Assembly: GCA_003250235.1 (NCBI GenBank) | Contig: QKGY01000129.1 | Span: 1 to 20,573, forward strand | Source of the DNA: Desulfuromonadaceae bacterium | GTDB lineage: Bacteria > Desulfobacterota > Desulfuromonadia > Desulfuromonadales > SZUA-540 | Direction of reading: 5' to 3' | DNA: 20,573 nucleotides | In this document: positions 6,460-13,343 of the stretch, in pieces | Layout of the letters: each line of letters begins with the position of its first letter | How positions within the stretch are numbered: position 1 is the stretch's first letter | Notes under the pieces: generated by a model | The model's input: only the letters and a program-made list of their open reading frames with translations | Database searches by the model: none | Told to the model about the DNA's origin: nothing | Made by a program: the position numbers and the translations under genes

Positions 6460-6858
6460 ATGACCCTCCTCAAATATTTTCTAGGCTGGTTCGGCATGAT
6501 GGGACTGGCGGTTCTCAATGGCGGTCTGCGTGACAGCCTGTATCAGCCGGTCATCGGCGAGCTGGCCGCTCACCAGGTTTCGACGCTGTGCCTGCTGTTT
6601 TTGCTCGGGGTCTACCTGGGGTGGCTCACGCGCATCTGGCCGCTCGGTTCTTTGCGGACGGCCTGGATGGTCGGCGGCATGTGGCTGGCGATGACCCTCG
6701 CTTTCGAGATCGGGCTGGGCCGCTTCCTGCTGGGATATCCCTGGAGCCGCATCAGCCATGATTACAACCTGCTGGCCGGACGCATCTGGATTCTCGTGCC
6801 GGTACTGACCCTGGTCGGGCCGGTCCTCTTCGCCCGAAGAACGCTTCATCGTCCCTGA
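6460..6858 (+). CDS. Small hypothetical membrane protein
   Basis: This is a 132-residue inner-membrane protein. An in-frame ATG exists at 6406, but GGGAGAGG just before the ATG at 6460, and the hydrophobic start MTLLKYFLGWFGMMG, favour 6460. Hydrophobic segments lie at about residues 4-22, 42-58, 68-86 and 108-125, giving four helices. The loop GGLRDSLYQPVIGELAAHQV (21-40) and the segment FEIGLGRFLLGYPW (82-95) look like conserved positions, since I recall similar unnamed proteins in proteobacteria. No enzyme motif is visible. It ends 15 bases before the AlaX gene, so the two are probably co-transcribed. The function is unknown. Confidence 0.8.
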   Translation: MTLLKYFLGWFGMMGLAVLNGGLRDSLYQPVIGELAAHQVSTLCLLFLLGVYLGWLTRIWPLGSLRTAWMVGGMWLAMTLAFEIGLGRFLLGYPWSRISHDYNLLAGRIWILVPVLTLVGPVLFARRTLHRP

Positions 6859-6873
6859 ATCACGGAACCCTCT

Positions 6874-7515
6874 ATGCTCAACAAAATCTTTTGGGAAGAC
6901 CCTTATCAAACAACTCTGGAGACGACCCTTCGCACCGTATGCGGCAACACCGTCACTCTGGATGAAACGATCTTCTACGCTCTCTCCGGCGGCCAGGAGA
7001 GCGACGCCGGAACCATCGGCGGACAGCCCGTTCTGGAAGCCCGCAAGGAGGGGTTCGACATCCTCTACACCCTTCCGGAGGATCACGGTCTGAAAGCCGG
7101 CGACCGGGTTCGGGTGGCCATCGACTGGGAGAGACGCTACCGGCTGATGCGGCTGCACTTTGCCGCCGAACTCGTCCTGGAAGTCGTCTATCGCCAGTTC
7201 GAAGGCATCGGCAAGATCGGCGCCCATATCGCCGAAGACAAGGCCCGTCTCGATTTCGGCTGGCCCGTCAGTCTCTCGGAGCATTTCCCCCTCATCACGG
7301 AAAAAGTCCAGGCATTGATCGACGCCGACCGGGTTATCCGCAGCAATTTTTCCGATGAGAAAGCCCAGCGCCGCACCTGGGAGGTCGAGGGCTTTGCCCT
7401 CATCCCCTGCGGCGGCACCCATCTGAAGCGTACCTCGGAGGTGGGCGCTATCCGCCTCAAGCGCAAGAACATCGGCAAGGGAAAGGAACGGATCGAAGTC
7501 TACGTCGATCCCTGA
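6874..7515 (+). CDS. AlaX-type alanyl-tRNA editing protein
   Basis: This is a 213-residue protein related to the editing half of alanyl-tRNA synthetase. Such proteins remove serine or glycine wrongly joined to tRNA-Ala. The N-terminal beta-barrel is marked by FYALSGGQESDAGT (34-47), and the editing core contains MRLHFAAELVLEVV (92-105) and IPCGGTHLKRTSEVG (177-191). In most AlaX proteins zinc is held by HxxxH and CxxxH. Here CGGTH (Cys179, His183) is intact, but the first pair is His95 and Glu99, so one His is replaced by Glu. I recall a subfamily with this 'LHFAAEL' form, so it may be a stable variant. It has no membrane segment. It is followed by the NAD(P)-binding gene after about 28 bases. 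Confidence 0.9.
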   Translation: MLNKIFWEDPYQTTLETTLRTVCGNTVTLDETIFYALSGGQESDAGTIGGQPVLEARKEGFDILYTLPEDHGLKAGDRVRVAIDWERRYRLMRLHFAAELVLEVVYRQFEGIGKIGAHIAEDKARLDFGWPVSLSEHFPLITEKVQALIDADRVIRSNFSDEKAQRRTWEVEGFALIPCGGTHLKRTSEVGAIRLKRKNIGKGKERIEVYVDP

Positions 7516-7543
7516 CAGTCGCCGAACACACCGGGAGGTGAGG

Positions 7544-8464
7544 GTGTCTCTGCAACCGGAGTCGCAACCGATCATTCTGATCGCCGGAGCAACGGGCTTT
7601 ATCGGCCGTCCTCTCACGCGCGCCCTGGCCGAAAAGGGGCATGCGCTACGCTGCCTCTCCCGTGCCGATCAGGCCTCTCTGCCTCCGGGAGTCCAGCGGG
7701 TTAAAGCCGACCTGCTTGACCCGCCCTCCCTCGAACCGGCCCTGGAGGGCGTCGACACCGCGTACTACCTCGTGCACTCCCTCGATGCCGGGGTGAGTCG
7801 CTTCGCCGAGCGGGACAGGACCGCCGCCATCAACTTTTCGAAGGCGGCGGAGAATGCAGGCGTGCGCCGTGTCATTTTTCTCTCCGGGCTGGGAGAACCT
7901 TCCGAGCACCTCTCCGCTCACCTGCAAAGCCGCCACGAAGTGGCCGACATCCTGCGACAGGGGGCTTTTGCCACCACGGTCCTGAGAGCGGCCGTCATCC
8001 TCGGCGCCGGGGGGGCCTCTTTCGAACTCATTCGTTTCCTGGTGAAAACCCAGCCGGTTATCCCCGATCTCAAGGGCCTGGACACCCATTGTCAGCCGAT
8101 CGCTCTCGCCAATGCGCTTCGCTACCTGACAGGCTGCCTGGACGAAGAGAAGACTGCAGGCCAGAGCTTCGACATCGGCGGTCCGGAGGTGCTGACCTAT
8201 CGGCAAATGCTCGAAGGCTTCGCCCGCGTTGCCAACGACATCAACCTCTTCCTGCCGGTCCCCTTTTTTTCGTCGCGTCTCACCGCCTGGCTACTCGGAG
8301 TGCTCTCCCCCGTTCGGGCCGATACCGCCCTCGCCCTTCTTCACGGTCTTGGCAACGAGGTGATCTGCCGGGAAAACCGCATCCGGGGTCTGATCCGCCA
8401 GAAGCTGATTCCCTATGAAGAGGCGATTCGCCTTGCCCTTCAGATCACCCCTGCGCGTCCATGA
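7544..8464 (+). CDS. YbjT-like NAD(P)-binding SDR-family protein
   Basis: This is a protein of about 306 residues with an N-terminal Rossmann fold: IILIAGATGFIGRPLTRAL carries the GxxGxxG dinucleotide-binding motif at about residues 15-21. Further on, DTAYYLVHSLD and RVIFLSGLGEP are the strand ends typical of atypical short-chain dehydrogenases of the YbjT / NDUFA9-like group. The classical YxxxK active site is not evident, as is normal for that group, so it may bind NAD(P)H or quinone rather than be an ordinary dehydrogenase. GTG codons occur at 7538 and 7544. The GGGAGG at 7533-7538 fits only the second, so 7544 is chosen. The DUF2867 domain found at the C terminus of many YbjT relatives is not seen. 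Confidence 0.88.
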   Translation: MSLQPESQPIILIAGATGFIGRPLTRALAEKGHALRCLSRADQASLPPGVQRVKADLLDPPSLEPALEGVDTAYYLVHSLDAGVSRFAERDRTAAINFSKAAENAGVRRVIFLSGLGEPSEHLSAHLQSRHEVADILRQGAFATTVLRAAVILGAGGASFELIRFLVKTQPVIPDLKGLDTHCQPIALANALRYLTGCLDEEKTAGQSFDIGGPEVLTYRQMLEGFARVANDINLFLPVPFFSSRLTAWLLGVLSPVRADTALALLHGLGNEVICRENRIRGLIRQKLIPYEEAIRLALQITPARP

Positions 8465-8499
8465 CCCCTTTTTATCCCCGTTTTACCGTAAAATACCAT

Positions 8500-8526
8500 T
8501 TGAATTAATAATTCACCTGTTATACA
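8500..8526 (+). promoter_or_regulatory. Candidate promoter of the GGDEF-EAL gene
   Basis: TGTTATACA (8518-8526) is an extended -10 element (TG, one base, then TATACA) in a locally AT-rich stretch. TTGAAT (8500-8505) is a possible -35, though its 15-base spacing is short, which an extended -10 can tolerate. The ATG at 8575 is about 45 bases downstream of the -10. Confidence 0.5.
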
Positions 8527-8574
8527 AGTAGTTTTAATCTTTTTCCGGATACCCTCTCCCACGGGAATGCCGTC

Positions 8575-11500
8575 ATGCGCTTAACCGACAACCCACTGTC
8601 GCAAATGTCCCTGGTCTTTCGTTCCTGCGGATTCGCGCTGATCGGTTCTCTGGGCACCCAAACGCAGTGGGCCTCTGCCGCCTCTCCTTCGTTTTCCGAC
8701 TCCCTCCCCCCTGAAACCTTCACATTCCTTACGCTGCCCCATAAACTTCTCTGGAACTGGGCTCTGGTGTTGGGCATCCTGGTGCTGACCCTCGTGCTGG
8801 TGAGCCGACGGTTCGGCCACTCGCGACAATCCTTCCAACGAACCAGCTCCAAGTGGAACTTTCTTCTCACGATCTGCCTGGTGCTGATCGTTCTCGGCTT
8901 CAACGCCTTCACCCAGGTCCGTGAGTACCGGGATAACTACGCCCATATCCAGGAAAAACTCATGGACAAGGTCCGTTCGCAACTGCGCCAGCGTACCCTG
9001 TTCATCCTGGATTTTATCGAAAGCGAGAAACAGGCCGCCGACAGCCGTCTCCATCACCTCTTGAAGCAGCAGGTCGACACGGCCTACCAGAACGCGCAAT
9101 CCATCCTGAAGAATTCCGGGGGTAAGTTGAACCGCGCCGAATTGACGCGGCTGGTGATGGAAACCCTGCGCCCCATGCGTCATAGCAACGGACGGGGCTA
9201 TATGTTCGCCACCCGTATGGACGGAACCGAGCTGCTCTTTGCCGATCACCCCGAGTTCGAGGGACGCAACATGCTCGACCTCAAGGACAGTGACGGCGTC
9301 TATTACGTCCGTGAAATGATCCGCCTCTGCCGGGAGAAGGGCGAGGGGTATGTCGCCTACCGAATCAGCAAACCCGGCTCCACCCGCTGGGATAACCCCA
9401 AGCTGGCCTATGTGCGCTACCTGAAGCCACTCGACTGTTTCATCGGCACGGGCGATTACCTGGAGGATTACACGGTCGAACTGCAGCAGGAGGTGGCCGA
9501 CCACCTCCACGCCATCCAGTTTTCGGGGGAGCTGACCATTTTCGGCGGGGAGCTCAACGGGCTCATCCACTTCGGCCCCGGCCGCGGCAAAACCATGATT
9601 GACGTGACCGACCATAACGGTAAGAAAGTGGTGCAGGAGTTGATCCAGGTGGCCCGGGAAGGCGGGGGGTTCGTCCAATACCATATGCCGGAGACCGTGG
9701 ATCACCAGCAGTACCCCAAACTCAGCTATGCCGCCCTGGTCCCCGGATGGAACTGGTACGTAGGCGCCGGTATCAACCTCGATCACGTCGAGGAAGAAAA
9801 AGCCTATGCCCGACAGGCTCTTGAAAAGATTATCGTCGGACAGATGCTCGAATCCGCCGCGCTGATTCCCCTGGCCGCCCTGATTTTCCTCCTGTTGGGA
9901 CACCGTTTGGCCAAACGCATCGACGGAAGCATCGCCACCCTGAAAAACGCTCTCGACCATGCGGCCCATAAGGATATTCTCATCGATGCCACCGGAATCG
10001 AGTTCGAGGAATTTGCCCATATTGCCGAAGCGGCCAACAGCATGCTCGTGGAGCGTCAACAGGCCAGCCGCGCCCTGATGGACCGCGAGGAAAACCTCAG
10101 CGTCACCCTCGACTCCATCGGCGACGCCGTCATCGCCACCGATGCGCAGGGGCGGGTCACCCGCATGAATCCGGTGGCGCAGAAACTGACGGGATGGGTG
10201 GTCGAGGAGGCCCGGGGGAAGGAGCTGCTTGAGGTTTTCCCCATTTTCAATGCCAAAACCGGAGTCCAGGCGGAAAACCCTGTCGACAAGGTTCTGGCCA
10301 CCGGCCAGATCGTCGGCCTGGCTAACCATACGGTGCTCAGGGCCCGCAACGGAAAAGAGTATCAAATTGCCGACAGCGCCGCCCCAATCCGCGGGGCCGA
10401 GGGGACGATCCACGGGGTGATTCTGGTATTCCGGGACGTCACCGAGGAGTATGCGCTGCACCAGGCTCTCAAAGAGAGTGAAGAGGGATTCCGGGCGATG
10501 TTCGACAACGCCCCTCTGCTCATTGCCCTGGCAGATGCCGAGGGGAGAATCCTGTTTATCAATGAGCTCTGGTGCGCGACCCTGGGATACAATAATACGG
10601 AGCTGATGGGACGCTCTCTCGGCACCCTGATCACCGCCGCGGAGAAAAAGTCATTCGAGACCCTGTTCCAGGCCATTGCCAAAGAACGAAAGCCCGCCGG
10701 CCGGATCGACACCCTGTGCGACACCAGCCAGCATGAACAGGAGGTGGCCCTCGACCTGTCCATGGCGCCGATCAGCGGAGAAGACGGACACGTCAAACAG
10801 GTCCTGTTGATGGCCAAGGATGTCACCGAGCGCCGCGGTCAGGAGTTGCGGCTCGAGTGGCTGGTCATGCACGATACGCTCACCGGGCTGGCGAATCGGG
10901 CGTCGCTTCTGAAATTCCTGGAAAACCTGCTCAGAGCCCCCATGGGGGAAAAGGTCTATTGGCTCTTCCTGTTCGATCTCGATCAGTTCAAGGGGATCAA
11001 TGATAACTACGGCCATCTGACGGGGGACGGCATGCTGCGCGAAACCGGGCAGCGGCTGTCCCGTTATTGCCCGGCAGAGGGACTGGCCGCCCGTCTGAGC
11101 GGTGACGAATTCGTCATCGTCACCCCCTGTGCCAGCCTTCAGGAGGTCGAAGTCTTTGCCGGGCAGCTGCGGGCGCTGATCCGCGAACCGATCACCTGCA
11201 ACGGTCTGCGCCTGCAGATTGAAACCAGCATCGGCGCCGTTGCCGTGGAAAAGGGCGGGGTTTCCGAGATCCTGCGACGGGCCGATCTGGCCATGTACGA
11301 AGTCAAACGCAACCGGCTTGAAACAGGCATCCAGCTGTACAATGAAGAGCTGGACAAAGCGATCCGCGACCAGCAGCGCCTTGAAGAGGACCTCAAGATC
11401 GCTCTGGACGCCCCGGACCAGTTCATTCTTCATTACCAGCCGATCTGGTCCTTGAAAGACGGTTCCCTCAAAGGGGCAGAGGCCCTGGTGCGCTGGCAGC

Positions 11501-12192
11501 ACCCTACCCGGGGGTTGCTGCCTCCGGGGAAGTTCATCCCCCTTGCGGAGAAGCGGGCCCATATCGTCCGGCTCGGCAAAATCGTGCTTCAGCACGCCTG
11601 CAGGGACATCGCCGTCTGGAGTCGCGACCTGGAAGTGTTCAACGACACCCTCTTCCGCGTCACCGTCAACATGGCCCCCCAACAGCTCATGACCGCCGAT
11701 CTGGTGGAATCGGTCGCCGAGGATCTGGCTTTTTTCAAGGTCAAGGCAAACCGGTTATGCCTGGAAATCACCGAGACGGCCCTGATGAAAGACCCCTCAC
11801 TGGCGGCCCGACGCATCAACGCCCTGCAGACCATGGGGATCAATATTGCCATCGATGATTTCGGTACCGGATATTCCTCCCTCTCCTACCTCAACCAGTT
11901 CCACGTCAACACCATCAAACTCGACCGGTCCCTGATCAGCGGGATTGAAGAAAGAGGGGCCTCTGCCAAGGTCTCCGACGCCGTCATCCGCCTGGCGCAC
12001 GACCTCGATCTCGACGTCGTGGCCGAAGGGGTGGAAACCCCCTCTCAGTTGAAGGCCATCAACGACCTGGGATGCGATTTCGTTCAGGGTTTCCTGACGG
12101 GAAAACCGATGCCTGCCCAGGACCTCACGGACCACATCCGGACAAACTGCTGCGCATTGCTCGTTTCTGCGAATTCCGCGAAAAACGACTAA
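8575..12192 (+). CDS. Cache-PAS-PAS-GGDEF-EAL c-di-GMP signalling protein
   Basis: This is a 1205-residue membrane sensor. Hydrophobic segments at about 57-76 and 94-112 precede a periplasmic region with two Cache-like modules (about 140-300 and 310-405; GRGYMFATRMDGTELLF and GWNWYVGAGI are typical). A membrane helix follows (425-442), then a HAMP-like linker (443-500), PAS1 (505-625), PAS2 (634-755), GGDEF (765-925) and EAL (940-1190). The cyclase signature reads SGDEF (842-846) instead of GGDEF, and there is no RxxD inhibitory site. The EAL domain looks active: EAL at 969-971, Asn1032 in NMAPQQL, EITET (1064-1068), IDDFGTGYSSL (1093-1103), KLDRS and AEGVET (1150-1155). Net breakdown of c-di-GMP in response to a small periplasmic ligand is inferred. 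The start is weakly supported (GGGA upstream). Confidence 0.93.
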   Translation: MRLTDNPLSQMSLVFRSCGFALIGSLGTQTQWASAASPSFSDSLPPETFTFLTLPHKLLWNWALVLGILVLTLVLVSRRFGHSRQSFQRTSSKWNFLLTICLVLIVLGFNAFTQVREYRDNYAHIQEKLMDKVRSQLRQRTLFILDFIESEKQAADSRLHHLLKQQVDTAYQNAQSILKNSGGKLNRAELTRLVMETLRPMRHSNGRGYMFATRMDGTELLFADHPEFEGRNMLDLKDSDGVYYVREMIRLCREKGEGYVAYRISKPGSTRWDNPKLAYVRYLKPLDCFIGTGDYLEDYTVELQQEVADHLHAIQFSGELTIFGGELNGLIHFGPGRGKTMIDVTDHNGKKVVQELIQVAREGGGFVQYHMPETVDHQQYPKLSYAALVPGWNWYVGAGINLDHVEEEKAYARQALEKIIVGQMLESAALIPLAALIFLLLGHRLAKRIDGSIATLKNALDHAAHKDILIDATGIEFEEFAHIAEAANSMLVERQQASRALMDREENLSVTLDSIGDAVIATDAQGRVTRMNPVAQKLTGWVVEEARGKELLEVFPIFNAKTGVQAENPVDKVLATGQIVGLANHTVLRARNGKEYQIADSAAPIRGAEGTIHGVILVFRDVTEEYALHQALKESEEGFRAMFDNAPLLIALADAEGRILFINELWCATLGYNNTELMGRSLGTLITAAEKKSFETLFQAIAKERKPAGRIDTLCDTSQHEQEVALDLSMAPISGEDGHVKQVLLMAKDVTERRGQELRLEWLVMHDTLTGLANRASLLKFLENLLRAPMGEKVYWLFLFDLDQFKGINDNYGHLTGDGMLRETGQRLSRYCPAEGLAARLSGDEFVIVTPCASLQEVEVFAGQLRALIREPITCNGLRLQIETSIGAVAVEKGGVSEILRRADLAMYEVKRNRLETGIQLYNEELDKAIRDQQRLEEDLKIALDAPDQFILHYQPIWSLKDGSLKGAEALVRWQHPTRGLLPPGKFIPLAEKRAHIVRLGKIVLQHACRDIAVWSRDLEVFNDTLFRVTVNMAPQQLMTADLVESVAEDLAFFKVKANRLCLEITETALMKDPSLAARRINALQTMGINIAIDDFGTGYSSLSYLNQFHVNTIKLDRSLISGIEERGASAKVSDAVIRLAHDLDLDVVAEGVETPSQLKAINDLGCDFVQGFLTGKPMPAQDLTDHIRTNCCALLVSANSAKND

Positions 12193-12254
12193 TACCCTCT
12201 CTTGAATTTTTCTTGTATTCGGAGCCGGCCCTGCCCCTGGTATCCGGTCAAGGC

Positions 12255-13205
12255 TCAGGCGTGATTGCGAAGGCGCAGTTCCAGCGGATGGGGGTTGAGA
12301 TAAATCTGCCCCTGCAGATAAGGCTGGCGATAACGACGCACAAAATGGTTCATGAGGGTGACGGGAACGATCAGGGGGATCTTTCCGTCATGGTAGGAGG
12401 CGATGATTTCCAGGGCTTCCTGTTTTTCATCGGAAGAGAGCTGCTTTTTGAAATAGCCCAGGATGTGTTGAAGCACGTTGGTGTGTTTGGCCGGCGTGGC
12501 CTTCTGGCGCATGGCCTTCATCAGCAGAGCCGGATAGGCCTCGAAAACGCTTTCGTCGCCCTGCCCCACGGATGCCACCAGACGCCCCATCTCGCGGTAG
12601 ATTTGCGGACTGTGAGCGAGTATCAACAGCTTGTGAGCGGTGTGAAAGCCGGTAAGCCGACCCGGTGTCGCTCCTTCGGCCAGCAGTTGCCGCCAGCGCT
12701 GAAACGTAAAAAGACATTCGATGAAGTTCTCGCGAAGGCCCGGGTCGTGCAGCCGGCCTTCCTCCTCGACCGGAATCTGGGGGAAGTGCGCCATGCAGGC
12801 CCGGGCGAACAGGCCGACCCCTTTCATGTTGGGAACCCCGTTGCGGTCATAGAGCTTGACCCTTTCCATGCCGCTGCTCGGCGATCGGGACTTGAAAATA
12901 AAACCGCAGAGATTCTCCCGCTCCAGCTCGCGAACCTTTCGGGCCGCCCAGGCCTGCATCCTGTCGGTCACATCCTCGCCGCTGCGGGAGAAAACCAGTC
13001 TCGGGGACTCAGGATCCCCAACCAGACGCAAGGCCTCGCGCGGCGTCGGCAGCCCCATCTCCACCTCCGGACACACCGGCACATAGTCGACGAACGGGCC
13101 CAGAGAGTCGGTCAGGAAATAATCCCGCTTGTGTCCGCCGTCAAAGCGGACTTTCTCACCAAGCAGGCAGGCGCTTATCCCCACACGGATTTTGTTCTCT
13201 GTCAT
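12255..13205 (-). CDS. DUF523-DUF1722 protein (TudS-like, YbgA-like)
   Basis: This is a 316-residue cytoplasmic protein. Residues 1-150 are DUF523, the domain of the [4Fe-4S] thiouracil desulfurase TudS, seen in RVGISACLLGEKVRFDGGHK (Cys13) and VCPEVEMGLPTPRE (Cys45). Residues 185-305 are DUF1722, the YbgA domain (TGFHTAHKLLILAHSPQIYR, ending LMNHFVRRYRQPYL). TudS-type domains bind the cluster with three cysteines, the third usually in a SPSCG motif. Here that motif is SPSSG (Ser111), and Cys100 lies 11 residues earlier. The possible role is desulfuration of thiolated bases or a tRNA-repair step; no photolyase gene, a common neighbour of YbgA, is present. AAGGGA about eight bases before the ATG supports the start. 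It converges with the Cache-GGDEF-EAL gene. Confidence 0.9.
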   Translation of the reverse strand: MTENKIRVGISACLLGEKVRFDGGHKRDYFLTDSLGPFVDYVPVCPEVEMGLPTPREALRLVGDPESPRLVFSRSGEDVTDRMQAWAARKVRELERENLCGFIFKSRSPSSGMERVKLYDRNGVPNMKGVGLFARACMAHFPQIPVEEEGRLHDPGLRENFIECLFTFQRWRQLLAEGATPGRLTGFHTAHKLLILAHSPQIYREMGRLVASVGQGDESVFEAYPALLMKAMRQKATPAKHTNVLQHILGYFKKQLSSDEKQEALEIIASYHDGKIPLIVPVTLMNHFVRRYRQPYLQGQIYLNPHPLELRLRNHA

Positions 13206-13250
13206 CTCGTCATCCCTTTCAACCTTACGTTCGAGAGATTCTCCATCGAA

Positions 13251-13316
13251 CCTTGTCCGAAACAGCAGCCTTTGCCGCTGTCCTGAGGGGACATCACGAC
13301 AGCAGCACGGACAAGG
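13251..13316 (-). repeat. Nested inverted repeats upstream of the DUF523 gene
   Basis: CCTTGTCCG (13251-13259) pairs perfectly with CGGACAAGG (13308-13316). Inside it GCTGTC (13277-13282) pairs with GACAGC (13298-13303), and TGTCC/GGACA offers an alternative pairing. It lies in the 138-base gap between the sensor gene stop and the DUF523 start, both on the - strand. It could end the sensor transcript or act as a folded leader for DUF523. It does not match c-di-GMP riboswitch patterns I know. Confidence 0.6.
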
Positions 13317-13343
13317 GGGGCTCAGACATTCCCGGTATCGGAC

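Noticed and set aside
8581..10461. A 626-codon frame on - opposite the GGDEF-EAL gene
   Set aside because: It is an antisense shadow caused by high GC; the + strand has recognisable domains throughout.
13206..13343. c-di-GMP riboswitch near the c-di-GMP genes
   Set aside because: The folded leader does not show the sequence blocks of GEMM-I or GEMM-II that I can recall.
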